DNA of 64,000 nucleotides from Paraburkholderia kururiensis (GCF_034424375.1 NZ_CP139965.1:1488001-1552000), one strand, 5' to 3'. Counted from the stretch's first letter, positions 17,346-26,600 are shown. Numbers and translations are program-made. The notes: generated by a model from the sequence alone, not told the origin.

Positions 17346-20300
17346 ATGAACATATCGAAATTCTTCATCGACCGGCCCATCTTCGCGGGTGTGCTGTCGG
17401 TCGTGATTCTGCTGGCCGGCGTGATCGCGCTGTTCCAGCTGCCCATTTCCGAGTATCCCGAGGTCGTGCCGCCGTCGGTCGTCGTGCACGCGCAGTATCC
17501 GGGCGCGAACCCGAAGGTGATCGCGGAAACGGTGGCCTCGCCGCTCGAAGAGCAGATCAACGGCGTCGAGAACATGCTGTACATGCAGTCGCAGGCCAAC
17601 AGCGACGGCAACATGACGCTCACGGTCACGTTCCGTCTGGGCACCGATCCGGACAAGGCCACGCAGCTCGTGCAGAACCGCGTGAACCAGGCGCTGCCGC
17701 GTCTGCCCGAAGACGTGCAGCGGCTCGGCATCACGACCATCAAGAGCTCGCCTACGCTCACGATGGTGGTGCACCTGATCTCGCCGAACGATCAGTACGA
17801 CATGACGTATCTGCGCAATTACGCGCTGCTCAACGTGAAGGACCGGCTCGCGCGCATTCAGGGCGTGGGCGAGGTGCAGCTGTGGGGGGCGGGCGACTAC
17901 GCGATGCGCGTGTGGCTCGATCCGCAGAAGGTCGCGCAGCGCGGCCTGACGGCGAACGACGTGGTGAACGCGATTCGCGAGCAGAACGTGCAGGTGGCGG
18001 CCGGCGTGATCGGCGCATCGCCCACGCTGCCCGGCACGCCGTTGCAGCTTTCGGTGAATGCGCGCGGGCGCCTGAAGACGGTGAAGGAATTCGGCGACAT
18101 CGTCGTGAAGACCGCGCCCGATGGTGGCGTGACGTATCTGCGTGACATCGCGCGCGTCGAACTGGGTGCGTCCGAATACGGCCTGCGTTCGCTGCTCGAC
18201 AACAAGTCGGCTGTAGCGCTGGCCATCAACCAGGCGCCGGGCGCGAACTCGCTCGCGATCTCGGACCAGGTGCGCGCCGCGATGAAGGAACTCAAGCAGG
18301 ACTTCCCGGCGGGCGTGGACTACAAGATCGTCTATGACCCGACGCAGTTCGTGCGCTCGAGTATCGAGGCCGTGGTGCACACGCTGCTCGAAGCCATCGC
18401 GCTCGTCGTGATCGTGGTGATCGTGTTTCTGCAGACGTGGCGTGCGTCGATCATTCCGCTCATTGCGGTGCCGGTCTCCATCGTGGGGACGTTCTCGCTG
18501 CTGCTCGCGTTCGGCTTTTCGATCAATGCGCTCTCGCTGTTCGGGATGGTGCTCGCGATCGGTATCGTGGTGGACGACGCGATCGTGGTGGTGGAGAACG
18601 TGGAGCGCAACATCGAACGCGGACTCAGTGCGCGCGACGCCACGTATCGCGCCATGCAGGAAGTGAGCGGACCGATTATCGCGATCGCGCTCACGCTGGT
18701 GGCCGTGTTCGTGCCGCTCGCATTCATGACGGGCCTGACGGGCCAGTTCTACAAGCAGTTCGCGATGACGATCGCCATTTCCACGGTGATCTCGGCGTTC
18801 AACTCGCTCACGCTTTCGCCGGCGCTGTCGGCACTGCTGCTGCGTAGCCACGGCGCGAAGGAAGACTGGCTCACGCGCATCATGAACCGCTTGCTGGGCG
18901 GCTTCTTCCGCGGCTTCAACAAGGTGTTCCATCGCGGCGCGGAGAACTACAGCCGCGGCGTGAACGGCGTGCTCAAGCGCAAGGGCGCGATGCTCGCGGT
19001 CTACGCCGTGCTTCTCGGCGCGACGGTGTTCGTCATGCACATCGTGCCGGGCGGCTTCGTGCCCGCGCAGGACAAGGAATACCTCGTGGCGTTTGCGCAG
19101 TTGCCGACCGGCGCGTCGCTGGACCGCACGGAGAACGTGATTCGCGAGATGAGCGACATTTCGCTGAAGCAGCCCGGCGTGGAAAGCGCCGTGGCGTTCC
19201 CGGGTCTTTCGGTGAACGGCTTCACGAACAGTTCGAGCGCGGGCATCGTGTTCGTCACGCTCAAGCCGTTCAGCGAACGCAAGGGCAAGGCGCTCTCGGC
19301 AGGTGCCATTGCAGGCGCGCTGAACCAGAAATTCGCGGGCATCAAGGGTTCGTTCGTGGCCGTGTTTCCGCCGCCGCCGGTGCTGGGCCTCGGTACGCTG
19401 GGCGGCTTCAAGATGCAGCTGGAGGACCACGGCGCCGTGGGCTACGAGGAACTCGCGAAGGCGACGCAGGACTTCATCAAGAAGGCATCGGCTACGCCTG
19501 AGCTGGGCCCGACGTTCTCGAGCTACCAGATCAACGTGCCGCAGTTGAACGTGGACCTGGATCGCGTGAAGGCGAAGCAGCTCGGCGTGCCGGTGACGGA
19601 CGTGTTCGACACCATGCAGATCTATCTGGGCTCGCTCTACGTGAACGACTTCAACGAGTTCGGGCGTGTGTACCAGGTGCGGGTGCAGGCCGATGCGCCG
19701 TTCCGTCAGCATGCGGACGACATCCTGCAACTGAAGACGCGCAACAACGCGGGCGAGATGGTGCCGCTGTCGTCGCTCGTCACCGTGTCGCCCACGTATG
19801 GCCCCGAAATGGTGGTGCGTTACAACGGCTACACCGCGGCGGACATCAACGGCGGCCCGGCGCCTGGCTTCTCGTCGGGGCAGGCCCAGGAAGCAGCCGA
19901 ACGCATTGCGGCCGAAACGCTGCCGCGCGGCGTGAAGTTCGAATGGACCGACCTCACGTATCAGCAGATTCTTGCGGGCAACTCGGGCATCTGGGTGTTC
20001 CCGATCAGCGTGCTGCTGGTGTTCCTCGTGCTGGCCGCGCTCTATGAGAGCCTCACGCTGCCGCTCGCAGTGATCCTGATCGTGCCGATGAGCGTGCTGT
20101 CCGCACTCGCGGGCGTGTGGCTCACGCAAGGCGACAACAACATCTTTACGCAGATCGGTTTGATGGTGCTGGTGGGCCTCGCATCGAAGAACGCCATTCT
20201 GATCGTGGAGTTCGCACGCGAGCTGGAGCACGACGGACACTCGCCGCTTTCCGCGGCTATCGAAGCGAGCCGCATGCGGCTGCGCCCCATCCTGATGACG

Positions 20301-20531
20301 TCCATCGCGTTCATCATGGGTGTGGTGCCGCTCGTGCTCTCTTCGGGCGCAGGTTCGGAAATGCGCCATGCGATGGGCGTGGCGGTGTTCTTCGGGATGC
20401 TCGGTGTGACGCTGTTCGGCCTGATGCTGACGCCGGTGTTCTACGTGGTGCTGCGCATGCTGGCAGGCGGCACGATCCACGTGGCGCAGAAGGACTCGCC
20501 GCGCAGCTCCGCGCTGCCCGCGATGGATTGA
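17346..20531 (+). CDS. ceoB: RND efflux inner-membrane transporter (HAE1 family)
   Basis: A 1061-residue proton-driven drug exporter with 12 membrane helices and two large periplasmic loops. It begins MNISKFFIDRPIFAGVLS, the classic RND start. TM4 has GIVVDDAIVVVENVERN with the proton-relay pair Asp410-Asp411. The second half repeats the fold (IGLMVLVGLASKNAILIVEF). Substrates of the close relatives CeoB/BpeF include chloramphenicol and trimethoprim; the exact range here is inferred. No strong ribosome site precedes ATG 17346, so it may rely on coupling to the adaptor gene 82 bases upstream. The stop codon overlaps the ribosome site of the next gene. Confidence 0.95.
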   Translation: MNISKFFIDRPIFAGVLSVVILLAGVIALFQLPISEYPEVVPPSVVVHAQYPGANPKVIAETVASPLEEQINGVENMLYMQSQANSDGNMTLTVTFRLGTDPDKATQLVQNRVNQALPRLPEDVQRLGITTIKSSPTLTMVVHLISPNDQYDMTYLRNYALLNVKDRLARIQGVGEVQLWGAGDYAMRVWLDPQKVAQRGLTANDVVNAIREQNVQVAAGVIGASPTLPGTPLQLSVNARGRLKTVKEFGDIVVKTAPDGGVTYLRDIARVELGASEYGLRSLLDNKSAVALAINQAPGANSLAISDQVRAAMKELKQDFPAGVDYKIVYDPTQFVRSSIEAVVHTLLEAIALVVIVVIVFLQTWRASIIPLIAVPVSIVGTFSLLLAFGFSINALSLFGMVLAIGIVVDDAIVVVENVERNIERGLSARDATYRAMQEVSGPIIAIALTLVAVFVPLAFMTGLTGQFYKQFAMTIAISTVISAFNSLTLSPALSALLLRSHGAKEDWLTRIMNRLLGGFFRGFNKVFHRGAENYSRGVNGVLKRKGAMLAVYAVLLGATVFVMHIVPGGFVPAQDKEYLVAFAQLPTGASLDRTENVIREMSDISLKQPGVESAVAFPGLSVNGFTNSSSAGIVFVTLKPFSERKGKALSAGAIAGALNQKFAGIKGSFVAVFPPPPVLGLGTLGGFKMQLEDHGAVGYEELAKATQDFIKKASATPELGPTFSSYQINVPQLNVDLDRVKAKQLGVPVTDVFDTMQIYLGSLYVNDFNEFGRVYQVRVQADAPFRQHADDILQLKTRNNAGEMVPLSSLVTVSPTYGPEMVVRYNGYTAADINGGPAPGFSSGQAQEAAERIAAETLPRGVKFEWTDLTYQQILAGNSGIWVFPISVLLVFLVLAALYESLTLPLAVILIVPMSVLSALAGVWLTQGDNNIFTQIGLMVLVGLASKNAILIVEFARELEHDGHSPLSAAIEASRMRLRPILMTSIAFIMGVVPLVLSSGAGSEMRHAMGVAVFFGMLGVTLFGLMLTPVFYVVLRMLAGGTIHVAQKDSPRSSALPAMD

Positions 20532-20544
20532 GGAGAACCTGATA

Positions 20545-22104
20545 ATGAAAAATCGTGGATTCATAGGCGGCGCTGCCGGCATGCAGGGGCTCGGCAGGCT
20601 CGGCTGGGTTGCGGTCAGCGGCCTGCTCGTCGCGCTGCTCGCCGCGTGTTCGGTGGAGCCGACATACAAGCGCCCCGACGCGGCGGCGCCCGCGGCCTTC
20701 AAGGAAGCGCCCATCGCCGCAAAAGACGCCGGCACGTGGAAGGCCGCGCAGCCGGCCGACGACGCTCATCGCGGCGAGTGGTGGAGCGTGTTCGGCGACG
20801 CCACGCTGAACCAGCTGGAAGAGCAGGCCGCGGCGGCCAATCAGGACCTGAAGGCGGCGGCGGCGCGCGTGCAGCAGGCGCGTGCCGTGACGCGCTCGGC
20901 GCGCGCATCGTGGTTCCCGTCGCTCGATGCGGGCTTTGGCCCCACACGCGAACGGCTCTCGCCGGCCTCGCAGTTCCTGCCCGACGACCGGAATGTGCCG
21001 ACGCAGACGCTGTGGCGCGCGCAGGGCACCGTTTCGTATGAGGCCGATCTGTTCGGCCGCGTCAGCTCCAACGTGAACGCGGCACGCGCGGATGCGCAGC
21101 AGAGCGAGGCGCTGTTCCGCTCGGTGCAGCTTGCGTTGCAGGCGGACGTCGCGCAGAACTACTTCCAGTTGCGTCAGTTCGATTCGCAGGTGGATTTGTT
21201 CAGGCGCACGGTGGCGCTGCGCGAGGACGCGCTCAAGCTCGCGGAGCGTCGCTTCAAGGAAGGCGACATCAGCGAACTCGACGTTTCGCAGGCACGCAAC
21301 GAACTGGCTACGGCACAGGCCGATGCGGTGGGCGTGGCGCGTCAGCGTGCGGCGTCGGAACACAGCCTCGCGATTCTGCTCGGCAAGGCGCCCGCGGACT
21401 TTTCGTTCCCCGAAACACCGCTTGCCCCCGTGGCGGTGCGCATTCCGCCCGGCCTGCCGTCCGCGCTGCTCGAACGCCGGCCCGACATCGCCGCCGCCGA
21501 GCGCGCGATGGCCGCGGCGAATGCGCGCGTGGGGCTCGCGAAGTCCGCGTTCTTCCCGCAGCTCGACATCACGGGTTCGTTCGGCTACGAGTCGGCGACG
21601 CTGGGCGATCTGTTCAAGTGGTCCACGCGCACCTTCCTGCTGGGTCCGTTCGCGGGCACGGCGCTCACGCTGCCGATCTTCGACGGCGGGCGCCGCCAGG
21701 CCGGTCTCGACCAGGCCCGCGCGAGGTACGACGAACAGGTCGCGCAATACCGCGAGCAGGTGCTCGTGGCGTTCCGCGAAGTGGAGGACAACCTGTCCGA
21801 CCTGCGCTTGCTGGACGATCAGATGAAGGCGCAAAACGATGCGGTGAACGCGTCGCAGCGGGCCGCGCATCTGTCGCGCACGCAGTATGAGGAAGGGCAG
21901 GTCAGTTATCTGAACGTGATCGACAGCGAGCGCTCGGTGCTGGTCTCGCAGGTGCAGGCAAGCCAGCTTCAGGGCGTGCAGGCTGTGGCCACGGTCAACC
22001 TGATCCGTGCGCTGGGCGGCGGTTGGGGTGACGATACGAAGATCGGCAACGCCTCGCCTCAGCAGGGGGCCGCGCAAGACACGCAGCAGATGGCCAAACG
22101 CTGA
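20545..22104 (+). CDS. opcM: RND outer-membrane channel lipoprotein (NodT/OprM family)
   Basis: A 519-residue TolC-like outer-membrane factor completing the tripartite pump. The signal peptide ends in a lipobox LLAAC with Cys35. The mature protein has the family's two-fold repeat of long coiled-coil helices, with VEPTYKRPDA after the lipid anchor and FDGGRRQAGLDQARARYDEQ in the second half. AGGAGA lies 8 bases before ATG 20545. It is the last gene of the llpE-ceoA-ceoB-opcM operon and is followed by a strong terminator. Confidence 0.93.
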   Translation: MKNRGFIGGAAGMQGLGRLGWVAVSGLLVALLAACSVEPTYKRPDAAAPAAFKEAPIAAKDAGTWKAAQPADDAHRGEWWSVFGDATLNQLEEQAAAANQDLKAAAARVQQARAVTRSARASWFPSLDAGFGPTRERLSPASQFLPDDRNVPTQTLWRAQGTVSYEADLFGRVSSNVNAARADAQQSEALFRSVQLALQADVAQNYFQLRQFDSQVDLFRRTVALREDALKLAERRFKEGDISELDVSQARNELATAQADAVGVARQRAASEHSLAILLGKAPADFSFPETPLAPVAVRIPPGLPSALLERRPDIAAAERAMAAANARVGLAKSAFFPQLDITGSFGYESATLGDLFKWSTRTFLLGPFAGTALTLPIFDGGRRQAGLDQARARYDEQVAQYREQVLVAFREVEDNLSDLRLLDDQMKAQNDAVNASQRAAHLSRTQYEEGQVSYLNVIDSERSVLVSQVQASQLQGVQAVATVNLIRALGGGWGDDTKIGNASPQQGAAQDTQQMAKR

Positions 22105-22146
22105 GCTGTTTTAAGCGATTCAGGCAAAGCAACGTAGGGAACGTAG

Positions 22147-22187
22147 GGCCGTGCATGTCGTCAGCCGACGTGCACGGCCTTTGTTTT
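22147..22187 (+). terminator. Rho-independent terminator of the efflux operon
   Basis: Stem GGCCGTGCA (22147-22155) pairs with TGCACGGCC (22171-22179). The inner TGTCG/CGACG nearly extends the stem, and TTTGTTTT follows. It lies 43 bases after the opcM stop. Confidence 0.9.
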
Positions 22188-22235
22188 AAGCGCACCAACG
22201 GGCCGATGTGTGGCCGATGTGTTCGCCGCTCCGGC

Positions 22236-22907
22236 TTACGACTTCTTCTGCTGAAGCAGATAACCGATGCCGCGTAACGTGACGATGGTCGCGTCACAGT
22301 GCTCGATCCGCTTGCGGATGCGATGCACGTAGATCTCGATGGCGTCCTCGCTCGACTCCTCCTCGAGTGCGTACACGCCTGACATCAGCGCCGACTTCGA
22401 GAGCGTCTTGCCGCACTTGAGCATCATCATTTCGAGAATGGAATGCTCCTTGGGGCGTAGCGAGAGCGGCTCGCCGCGTATGCGGAACTGGCGGCTGTCC
22501 GTGTTGTAGGTGAGGTCGCCGCAGGCGAAGTCCGTGTGCTTTTCGCCGTTCTGGCGGCGCGCGAGCGCCTTGATGCGTGCCACCAGCTCGCGCGTTTCGA
22601 ACGGCTTCACGATGTAGTCGTCGGCGCCGGCCCCGAGACACTCCACTTTCTCGTCGATCGATCCGCTCGCCGTGACGACCAGTACCGGCACGTTGTTGCG
22701 ACGACCACGCAGACGGCGCAACACGTCCTTGCCCGTCATCTTCGGCAGTTGCAGATCGAGCAGCACGACGTCGTACTGTTCAGTGTGCAAAAGCTGGTCG
22801 GCCGCATCGCCGTCCGCCGCACGATCCACGGCCATGCGCTCTTCCTTCAGCAGCTTGAGCAGCCAGTGGCTCAGCGATTCGTTGTCTTCTGCGAGCAGTA
22901 CTTTCAT
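22236..22907 (-). CDS. OmpR/PhoB-type response regulator, orphan
   Basis: A 223-residue two-component regulator. The receiver domain (1-115) has the acidic pair Glu7-Asp8, phosphorylatable Asp51 (VVLLDLQLP) and the Lys of IVKPFE. The C-terminal winged helix (about 125-220) has LSLRPKEHSILEMMMLK and RIRKRIEH...LRGIGYLL. ATG 22907 is preferred to the in-frame GTG at 22922. No histidine kinase lies beside it; the nearest genes are flhC and flhD on the same strand upstream, separated by a terminator. It resembles QseB/TctD-type regulators. A link to motility control is suggested only by position. Confidence 0.9.
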   Translation of the reverse strand: MKVLLAEDNESLSHWLLKLLKEERMAVDRAADGDAADQLLHTEQYDVVLLDLQLPKMTGKDVLRRLRGRRNNVPVLVVTASGSIDEKVECLGAGADDYIVKPFETRELVARIKALARRQNGEKHTDFACGDLTYNTDSRQFRIRGEPLSLRPKEHSILEMMMLKCGKTLSKSALMSGVYALEEESSEDAIEIYVHRIRKRIEHCDATIVTLRGIGYLLQQKKS

Positions 22908-23150
22908 CTTGCGTCCCTGCACCGGTTATTTCGTCCTCCTTTCGTTGCACGCCGACGAAGGAGAACGAAACATTGTTGAAGTGAAAAAGTAAGGAATCCG
23001 GTGTCTTTATTGTTGTGAGTTGTTGTGAGGCCGCGAACGGCCTTGCGTTTGCGGGATCGTAGCGAAACGAAACCTTCTGTTCGCTATCGACGCGTTGCAA
23101 GAAAGGCCAGGGGAAGTACCGATCGGCGGGGAGGGAAGCGAGGCGCGCGA

Positions 23151-23187
23151 CGCTAAAAACAAAACGGCCCGCCATGGAGGCGGGCCG
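23151..23187 (-). terminator. Rho-independent terminator of flhDC
   Basis: Stem CGGCCCGCC(23165-23173)-ATGGA-GGCGGGCCG(23179-23187). On the minus strand it is followed by TTTTGTTTTT. It lies about 60 bases after the flhC stop and separates flhDC from the response regulator gene. Confidence 0.88.
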
Positions 23188-23247
23188 CGAAATGAACCGA
23201 TGAAACGGTGAGAAATGGGCGGGCCTGCGGGCCTTCTTCCTGATCCG

Positions 23248-23913
23248 CTAGGCCGCTTCTGCGACGCGTGCTTGCGCAACCGGCGCATGGGCCTGCGCCG
23301 TCACTTCAGCAAGCAGGGCGTCGTCGGCCATGACCGTGTCTTCGCAGACGTTGCGGCGCGCCACGGCGGCCTTCCTCGTCTTGCCTGCACGCGAGGGCGG
23401 CTGGCAGGCGCCGCATACTACGTTGTGTTGCAGGTCGTGCTTGTGCGCGACGAACTTGCCGCTGCAACGGCAGCACGGCGTGAGCTGGAGCATGCCGGCG
23501 TCGAAGAAGCGCACGAGCGTCCAGGCACGCGTGAGATCCAGCACGGCTTCCGTGTCGCTGTGGCGGCAGTGTTCCAGATACAGCCGGTAGCCCTTCGTCA
23601 AGGCGTCGAGGTGCGAGCAACGCGCCTCGTTCTTGAGGAACAGATACGTGTTGTAGAACAGCGACGCGTGAATGTTCGCGAGCCACGTCATGTACCAGTC
23701 CGCCGAGAAGGGCAGCATGCCCTTGGGCGGCGACACGCCTTTCACTTCACGGTACAGGCGGATCATGCGGTCGCGCGAAAGCGTGAGTTCGCTTTCCAGC
23801 ACCTGCATGCGGGCGCCCAGTTCGATCAAGGCGATCGCGCGGAACACTTCCTGTGCGTCTTCAGTGAGGCTGCGCTTCGGCGCAGCCTTGAGCATAGTGG
23901 CTTCTGCTTGCAT
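23248..23913 (-). CDS. flhC: Flagellar master regulator subunit FlhC
   Basis: Forms the FlhD4C2 activator of class 2 flagellar promoters together with the gene just upstream. It is 221 residues long, with the family's helical DNA-contacting core (SRDRMIRLYREVKGVSPPKG). The zinc site has the exact spacing of the E. coli protein: Cys147-x2-Cys150, 16 residues, Cys167-x2-Cys170. The C-terminal tail after residue 175 is Ala/Arg-rich and longer than in enterics. It starts 11 bases after the flhD stop, so the two are one operon. AGGGA precedes the ATG at 23913. Confidence 0.95.
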   Translation of the reverse strand: MQAEATMLKAAPKRSLTEDAQEVFRAIALIELGARMQVLESELTLSRDRMIRLYREVKGVSPPKGMLPFSADWYMTWLANIHASLFYNTYLFLKNEARCSHLDALTKGYRLYLEHCRHSDTEAVLDLTRAWTLVRFFDAGMLQLTPCCRCSGKFVAHKHDLQHNVVCGACQPPSRAGKTRKAAVARRNVCEDTVMADDALLAEVTAQAHAPVAQARVAEAA

Positions 23914-23924
23914 GGCGGTCCCTG

Positions 23925-24245
23925 TCAGGCGAACTGCTCTGCGGATTGACCCGCGAGCAGGATGGCGGCATGCGTCGAAGCAACGTCAGCGTGACGCGTC
24001 GTCTGCGTGAGCGCAGACAGCATCGCGTGATCGTTGAAGCGGAAGAAACACAAAAGCTGGTCGGAGGAGGCCAGCTTGACGATCTGTGCGAGCGACAGCC
24101 CGGCAAGCAGATCGGCCAGCTCCGACGACAAGCCCAGCCGGAACATGCCGACTGCCTTGTCCTCACGCAACATACGTTGCGCAAGCATGATGTACGACAA
24201 ATTGATTTCGCGGATTGACTCCAGCGTCTCGCTGCTACGGTCCAT
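23925..24245 (-). CDS. flhD: Flagellar master regulator subunit FlhD
   Basis: A 106-residue helical protein that dimerises and combines with FlhC. Recognisable FlhD stretches include REINLSYIMLAQRMLREDK and GLSSELADLLAGLSLAQIVK, followed by the FRFNDHAML segment. Length and order (flhD then flhC on the minus strand) are standard for beta-proteobacteria. The region upstream (24246-24784) is long, AT-rich and repeat-bearing, and probably carries the regulated promoter. Confidence 0.95.
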   Translation of the reverse strand: MDRSSETLESIREINLSYIMLAQRMLREDKAVGMFRLGLSSELADLLAGLSLAQIVKLASSDQLLCFFRFNDHAMLSALTQTTRHADVASTHAAILLAGQSAEQFA

Positions 24246-24784
24246 TTCTCAGTTTTCCGAAGCCCCGATTGAACTGCCGGCGTTGTTCGCCGTTATGTCT
24301 TTTCTGCCCCCGCCTGGTCTTGTAACGACCTTCGGCGATATCTGTCTATTTGATACAGCTTGTTACAACTCGTAACAGCTTGGAGCGAATTGTATGGGGG
24401 CGAATGTCAAAAAGCAATGGCCGATCAAAAAAAATGTGGAAAAAAACCGACTGTCGATCAGTAATTTTTTCATAATTTCGCAACATGCCTTATTGGGCGG
24501 CGCCGAGCGACCGGCGGGCGCCTTGTGCCGGCCTCAAAGCCTTGCTGCGACAGGGTATCCACTGATTGAAGCAACTTTCCGGCGACGCTCCCGCGGCGGC
24601 CCGAAATTCCATTCCGCTTTTGATATGAATAAAGCGAAGGGTTTACTCTTGCGGTAAAAAATGCGACATACGGACGCGTTACATTTCACCGCCGTTTGTA
24701 ACAGCTTGGCGCCGGCATTTGTAACGGTTCTCGGCCGCCGTTTGTAACAACCGGCGGGCCGCGCATCTGTTTCTTTCGAATGTC
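24246..24784. promoter_or_regulatory. flhDC upstream region: AT-rich, A-tracts, GTAAC repeats
   Basis: A 539-bp stretch without a credible gene, unusually AT-rich for this window. A-runs occur at 24409-24413, 24427-24434 and 24440-24446, with a T-run at 24465-24470, suggesting curved or nucleoid-protein-bound DNA. GTAAC-type motifs recur at 24320-24326 (TTGTAAC), 24361-24368 (inverted, TGTTACAA) and 24371-24377, and in the array at 24678-24749. The 12-mer GTAACAGCTTGG occurs at 24372-24383 and again at 24698-24709. Confidence 0.55.
24678..24749. repeat. Three TTTGTAAC direct repeats spaced exactly 23 bp
   Basis: TTTGTAAC occurs at 24695-24702, 24718-24725 and 24741-24748, each start 23 bp from the last. 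The outer two sit in an identical 15-mer, CCGCCGTTTGTAACA (24689-24703 and 24735-24749). An inverted partner, ATGTAAC on the minus strand, is at 24678-24684. A near-two-turn period suits cooperative binding of a transcription factor. The array is 35 bp past the oxygenase stop and about 450 bp upstream of flhD. Confidence 0.7.
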
Positions 24785-25603
24785 TTACGTCGCGTCGTGG
24801 AAGATCACGCCCAGCGTGTGTCGTCTGCCCGAGCGCAGCGGGCTCACGCCGTGCCGGAGATTGACGCGGTACGCGGCGCGCACACCCCGTACCGGCCGAT
24901 GGTGAACGGCGAAGATGGCCGCGTCGCCCTTGCGCAGCGGCACCACCTGCACGCGCGACTGCATACGCGGCCGCTGCTCGGTCATGACGAACTCGCCGCC
25001 CGTGAAGTCACGGCCGGGCTCGGCCAGCAGCACCGCCACCTGTAACGGGAACACGTGCTCGCCATACAGGTCCTGGTGCAGGCAGTTGTAGTCGTCTTTC
25101 CCGTATCGAAGCAGCAGCGGAGTGGGGCGCGACTGGCCGGCGGCGTGACAACGTTTGATGTATTCCGCGTGCGAGGCCGGATAGCGCACGTCGATGCCGA
25201 GCACCTCGTTCCAGCGGTTGGCAATCGGAACGAGATGCGGATAGAGGCTCGTGCGTAACTGCTGGACGAGGCGCGGCAACGGATAGCGGAAGTATTGGTA
25301 CTCGCCGCGGCCAAAGCCGTGCCGGGTCATCACGATGCGGCTGCGAAAGCGCTCGTCGCGGTCATAGAGGGCGGCGAGCGCCTCGCACTCGTCGCACGTC
25401 AGTAATTGGGGCGCGACGGCATAGCCGTATTCGTCGAGCGTCTGCGTGATGCCGCCCCAGTCCAGTGTTTCGATGCGTCGAGAAAGGGGCGCAGCGGAGG
25501 TCGCCGTATGGGGGCGCCGCGCGTCGTGATCGTCCGGCGCAACCGATCGTGCGGGATCGTGGTGCGTGTCGAGCAGGGGAAGTTGCGAGTCGAAGCGGTT
25601 CAT
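24785..25603 (-). CDS. 2-oxoglutarate/Fe(II)-dependent oxygenase (Oxygenase-NA, PF09859-like)
   Basis: A 272-residue dioxygenase of the jelly-roll fold. The iron site reads CLHQDLYG (His176, Asp178) with the distal His in AVHHRPV (His234 or 235). Arg246 in YRVNLRHG is placed to bind 2-oxoglutarate. The Pfam family is described as acting on damaged nucleic acid, but evidence for that is thin. The first 45 residues are not conserved-looking. AGGAG sits 7 bases before ATG 25603. The gene stands between the regulator at 25719 and the flhDC upstream region, on the same strand as both. Confidence 0.85.
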   Translation of the reverse strand: MNRFDSQLPLLDTHHDPARSVAPDDHDARRPHTATSAAPLSRRIETLDWGGITQTLDEYGYAVAPQLLTCDECEALAALYDRDERFRSRIVMTRHGFGRGEYQYFRYPLPRLVQQLRTSLYPHLVPIANRWNEVLGIDVRYPASHAEYIKRCHAAGQSRPTPLLLRYGKDDYNCLHQDLYGEHVFPLQVAVLLAEPGRDFTGGEFVMTEQRPRMQSRVQVVPLRKGDAAIFAVHHRPVRGVRAAYRVNLRHGVSPLRSGRRHTLGVIFHDAT

Positions 25604-25718
25604 GTGCGTACTCCTGTGAGGCCATGAACCACTCTACGCACGCCGCATGCGCGAAACGCTCCGCGGCTTGCGGTTTCATTCGATGGGGCGTACGCCCGCT
25701 ATGCGCCGCGGCGGCGCG

Positions 25719-26600
25719 TCACGAACCATCGCACTCATCCGCCGGATTCGCTGGCCGCGCCGCATGGGCTCGCAGCGCCTCGGCTGTTTGCGGGTCGGCA
25801 GGAAAGAACGCTTCGATGGCCAGTTCGGAGACCGTGATATCGACTGGCGTGCCGAACACCGTGGTCGTGCTGAAGAACGACAACACGCCGAGCTCTGTCT
25901 GGACACGCAGCGGCACGGCGATCTGGTCGAACGCGGTGGTGGCTTCGTCGTCGGCGGGCGGCGTGCCGTGCGGGGCCGGATAACCCGCGAGTTCCTCATG
26001 GAGCGCGGCGAGCGTGGCGTCGCCGCTCGCTTCCACCTGGCGTTGCAATCGGGCCAGCAGATGCCCACGCCATGCATGCCAGTTGACGATGCGCGGCGCG
26101 ACGCCCTGCGGATGCAGCGACAACCGCAGCGCATTCACAGGCGCTTCGAGCAGCGCCGCGTCGACACCCGCCACGAGCGTCGCGAGCGCCCCGTTCGCGG
26201 CGACGATGGTCCAGTGCCGGTCCACGGCGAGCGCGGGGTACGGCTCGTGCCCCTTCAACACCCGCTCCACCGTTTCGCGCGCCGCGGCAAGCTGCGGATC
26301 GGAAAGCGACCGTTCGCGAAACAGCGGCGCGTAACCGGCTGCGATCAAGAGCGCGTTGCGTGCGCGCAGCGGCACGTCGAGCCGCTCGGCGAGATGCATG
26401 ACCATCTCGCGGCTCGGCAGCGCCCGGCCGGATTCGACGAAGCTCAGGTGGCGCGTGGAGATCTCGGCTTCGGTGGCGAGCAGCAGTTGGCTCATTCGGC
26501 GACGCTGGCGCCATTCGCGCAGCAGTTCGCCGACCGGGCGGCTCGCGGCCGCCGGTTGCGAAGTCGACATGCGAAGCGGGACGGAGGTCAGTGTGCTCAT
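25719..26600 (-). CDS. XRE-type regulator with MmyB-like ligand-binding domain
   Basis: A helix-turn-helix protein of about 293 residues. HTH: VGELLREWRQRRRMSQLLLA then STRHLSFVESGRALPSREM. The C-terminal part (WTIVAANGALATLVAG, NWHAWRGHLLARLQRQ) is a PAS-like MmyB/MLTR ligand-binding domain. Such regulators usually repress a divergent SDR gene, and one lies at 26842. Start choice is weak: ATG 26600 is used, ATG 26570 is equally possible, and the frame extends to 26666. The spacer to the SDR gene carries a palindrome at 26660-26682. Confidence 0.85.
   Translation of the reverse strand: MSTLTSVPLRMSTSQPAAASRPVGELLREWRQRRRMSQLLLATEAEISTRHLSFVESGRALPSREMVMHLAERLDVPLRARNALLIAAGYAPLFRERSLSDPQLAAARETVERVLKGHEPYPALAVDRHWTIVAANGALATLVAGVDAALLEAPVNALRLSLHPQGVAPRIVNWHAWRGHLLARLQRQVEASGDATLAALHEELAGYPAPHGTPPADDEATTAFDQIAVPLRVQTELGVLSFFSTTTVFGTPVDITVSELAIEAFFPADPQTAEALRAHAARPANPADECDGS

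Noticed and set aside
17334..20735. 1133-residue open frame antisense to the RND transporter
   Set aside because: Arg/His-rich shadow of ceoB, without a ribosome site or homologous motifs.
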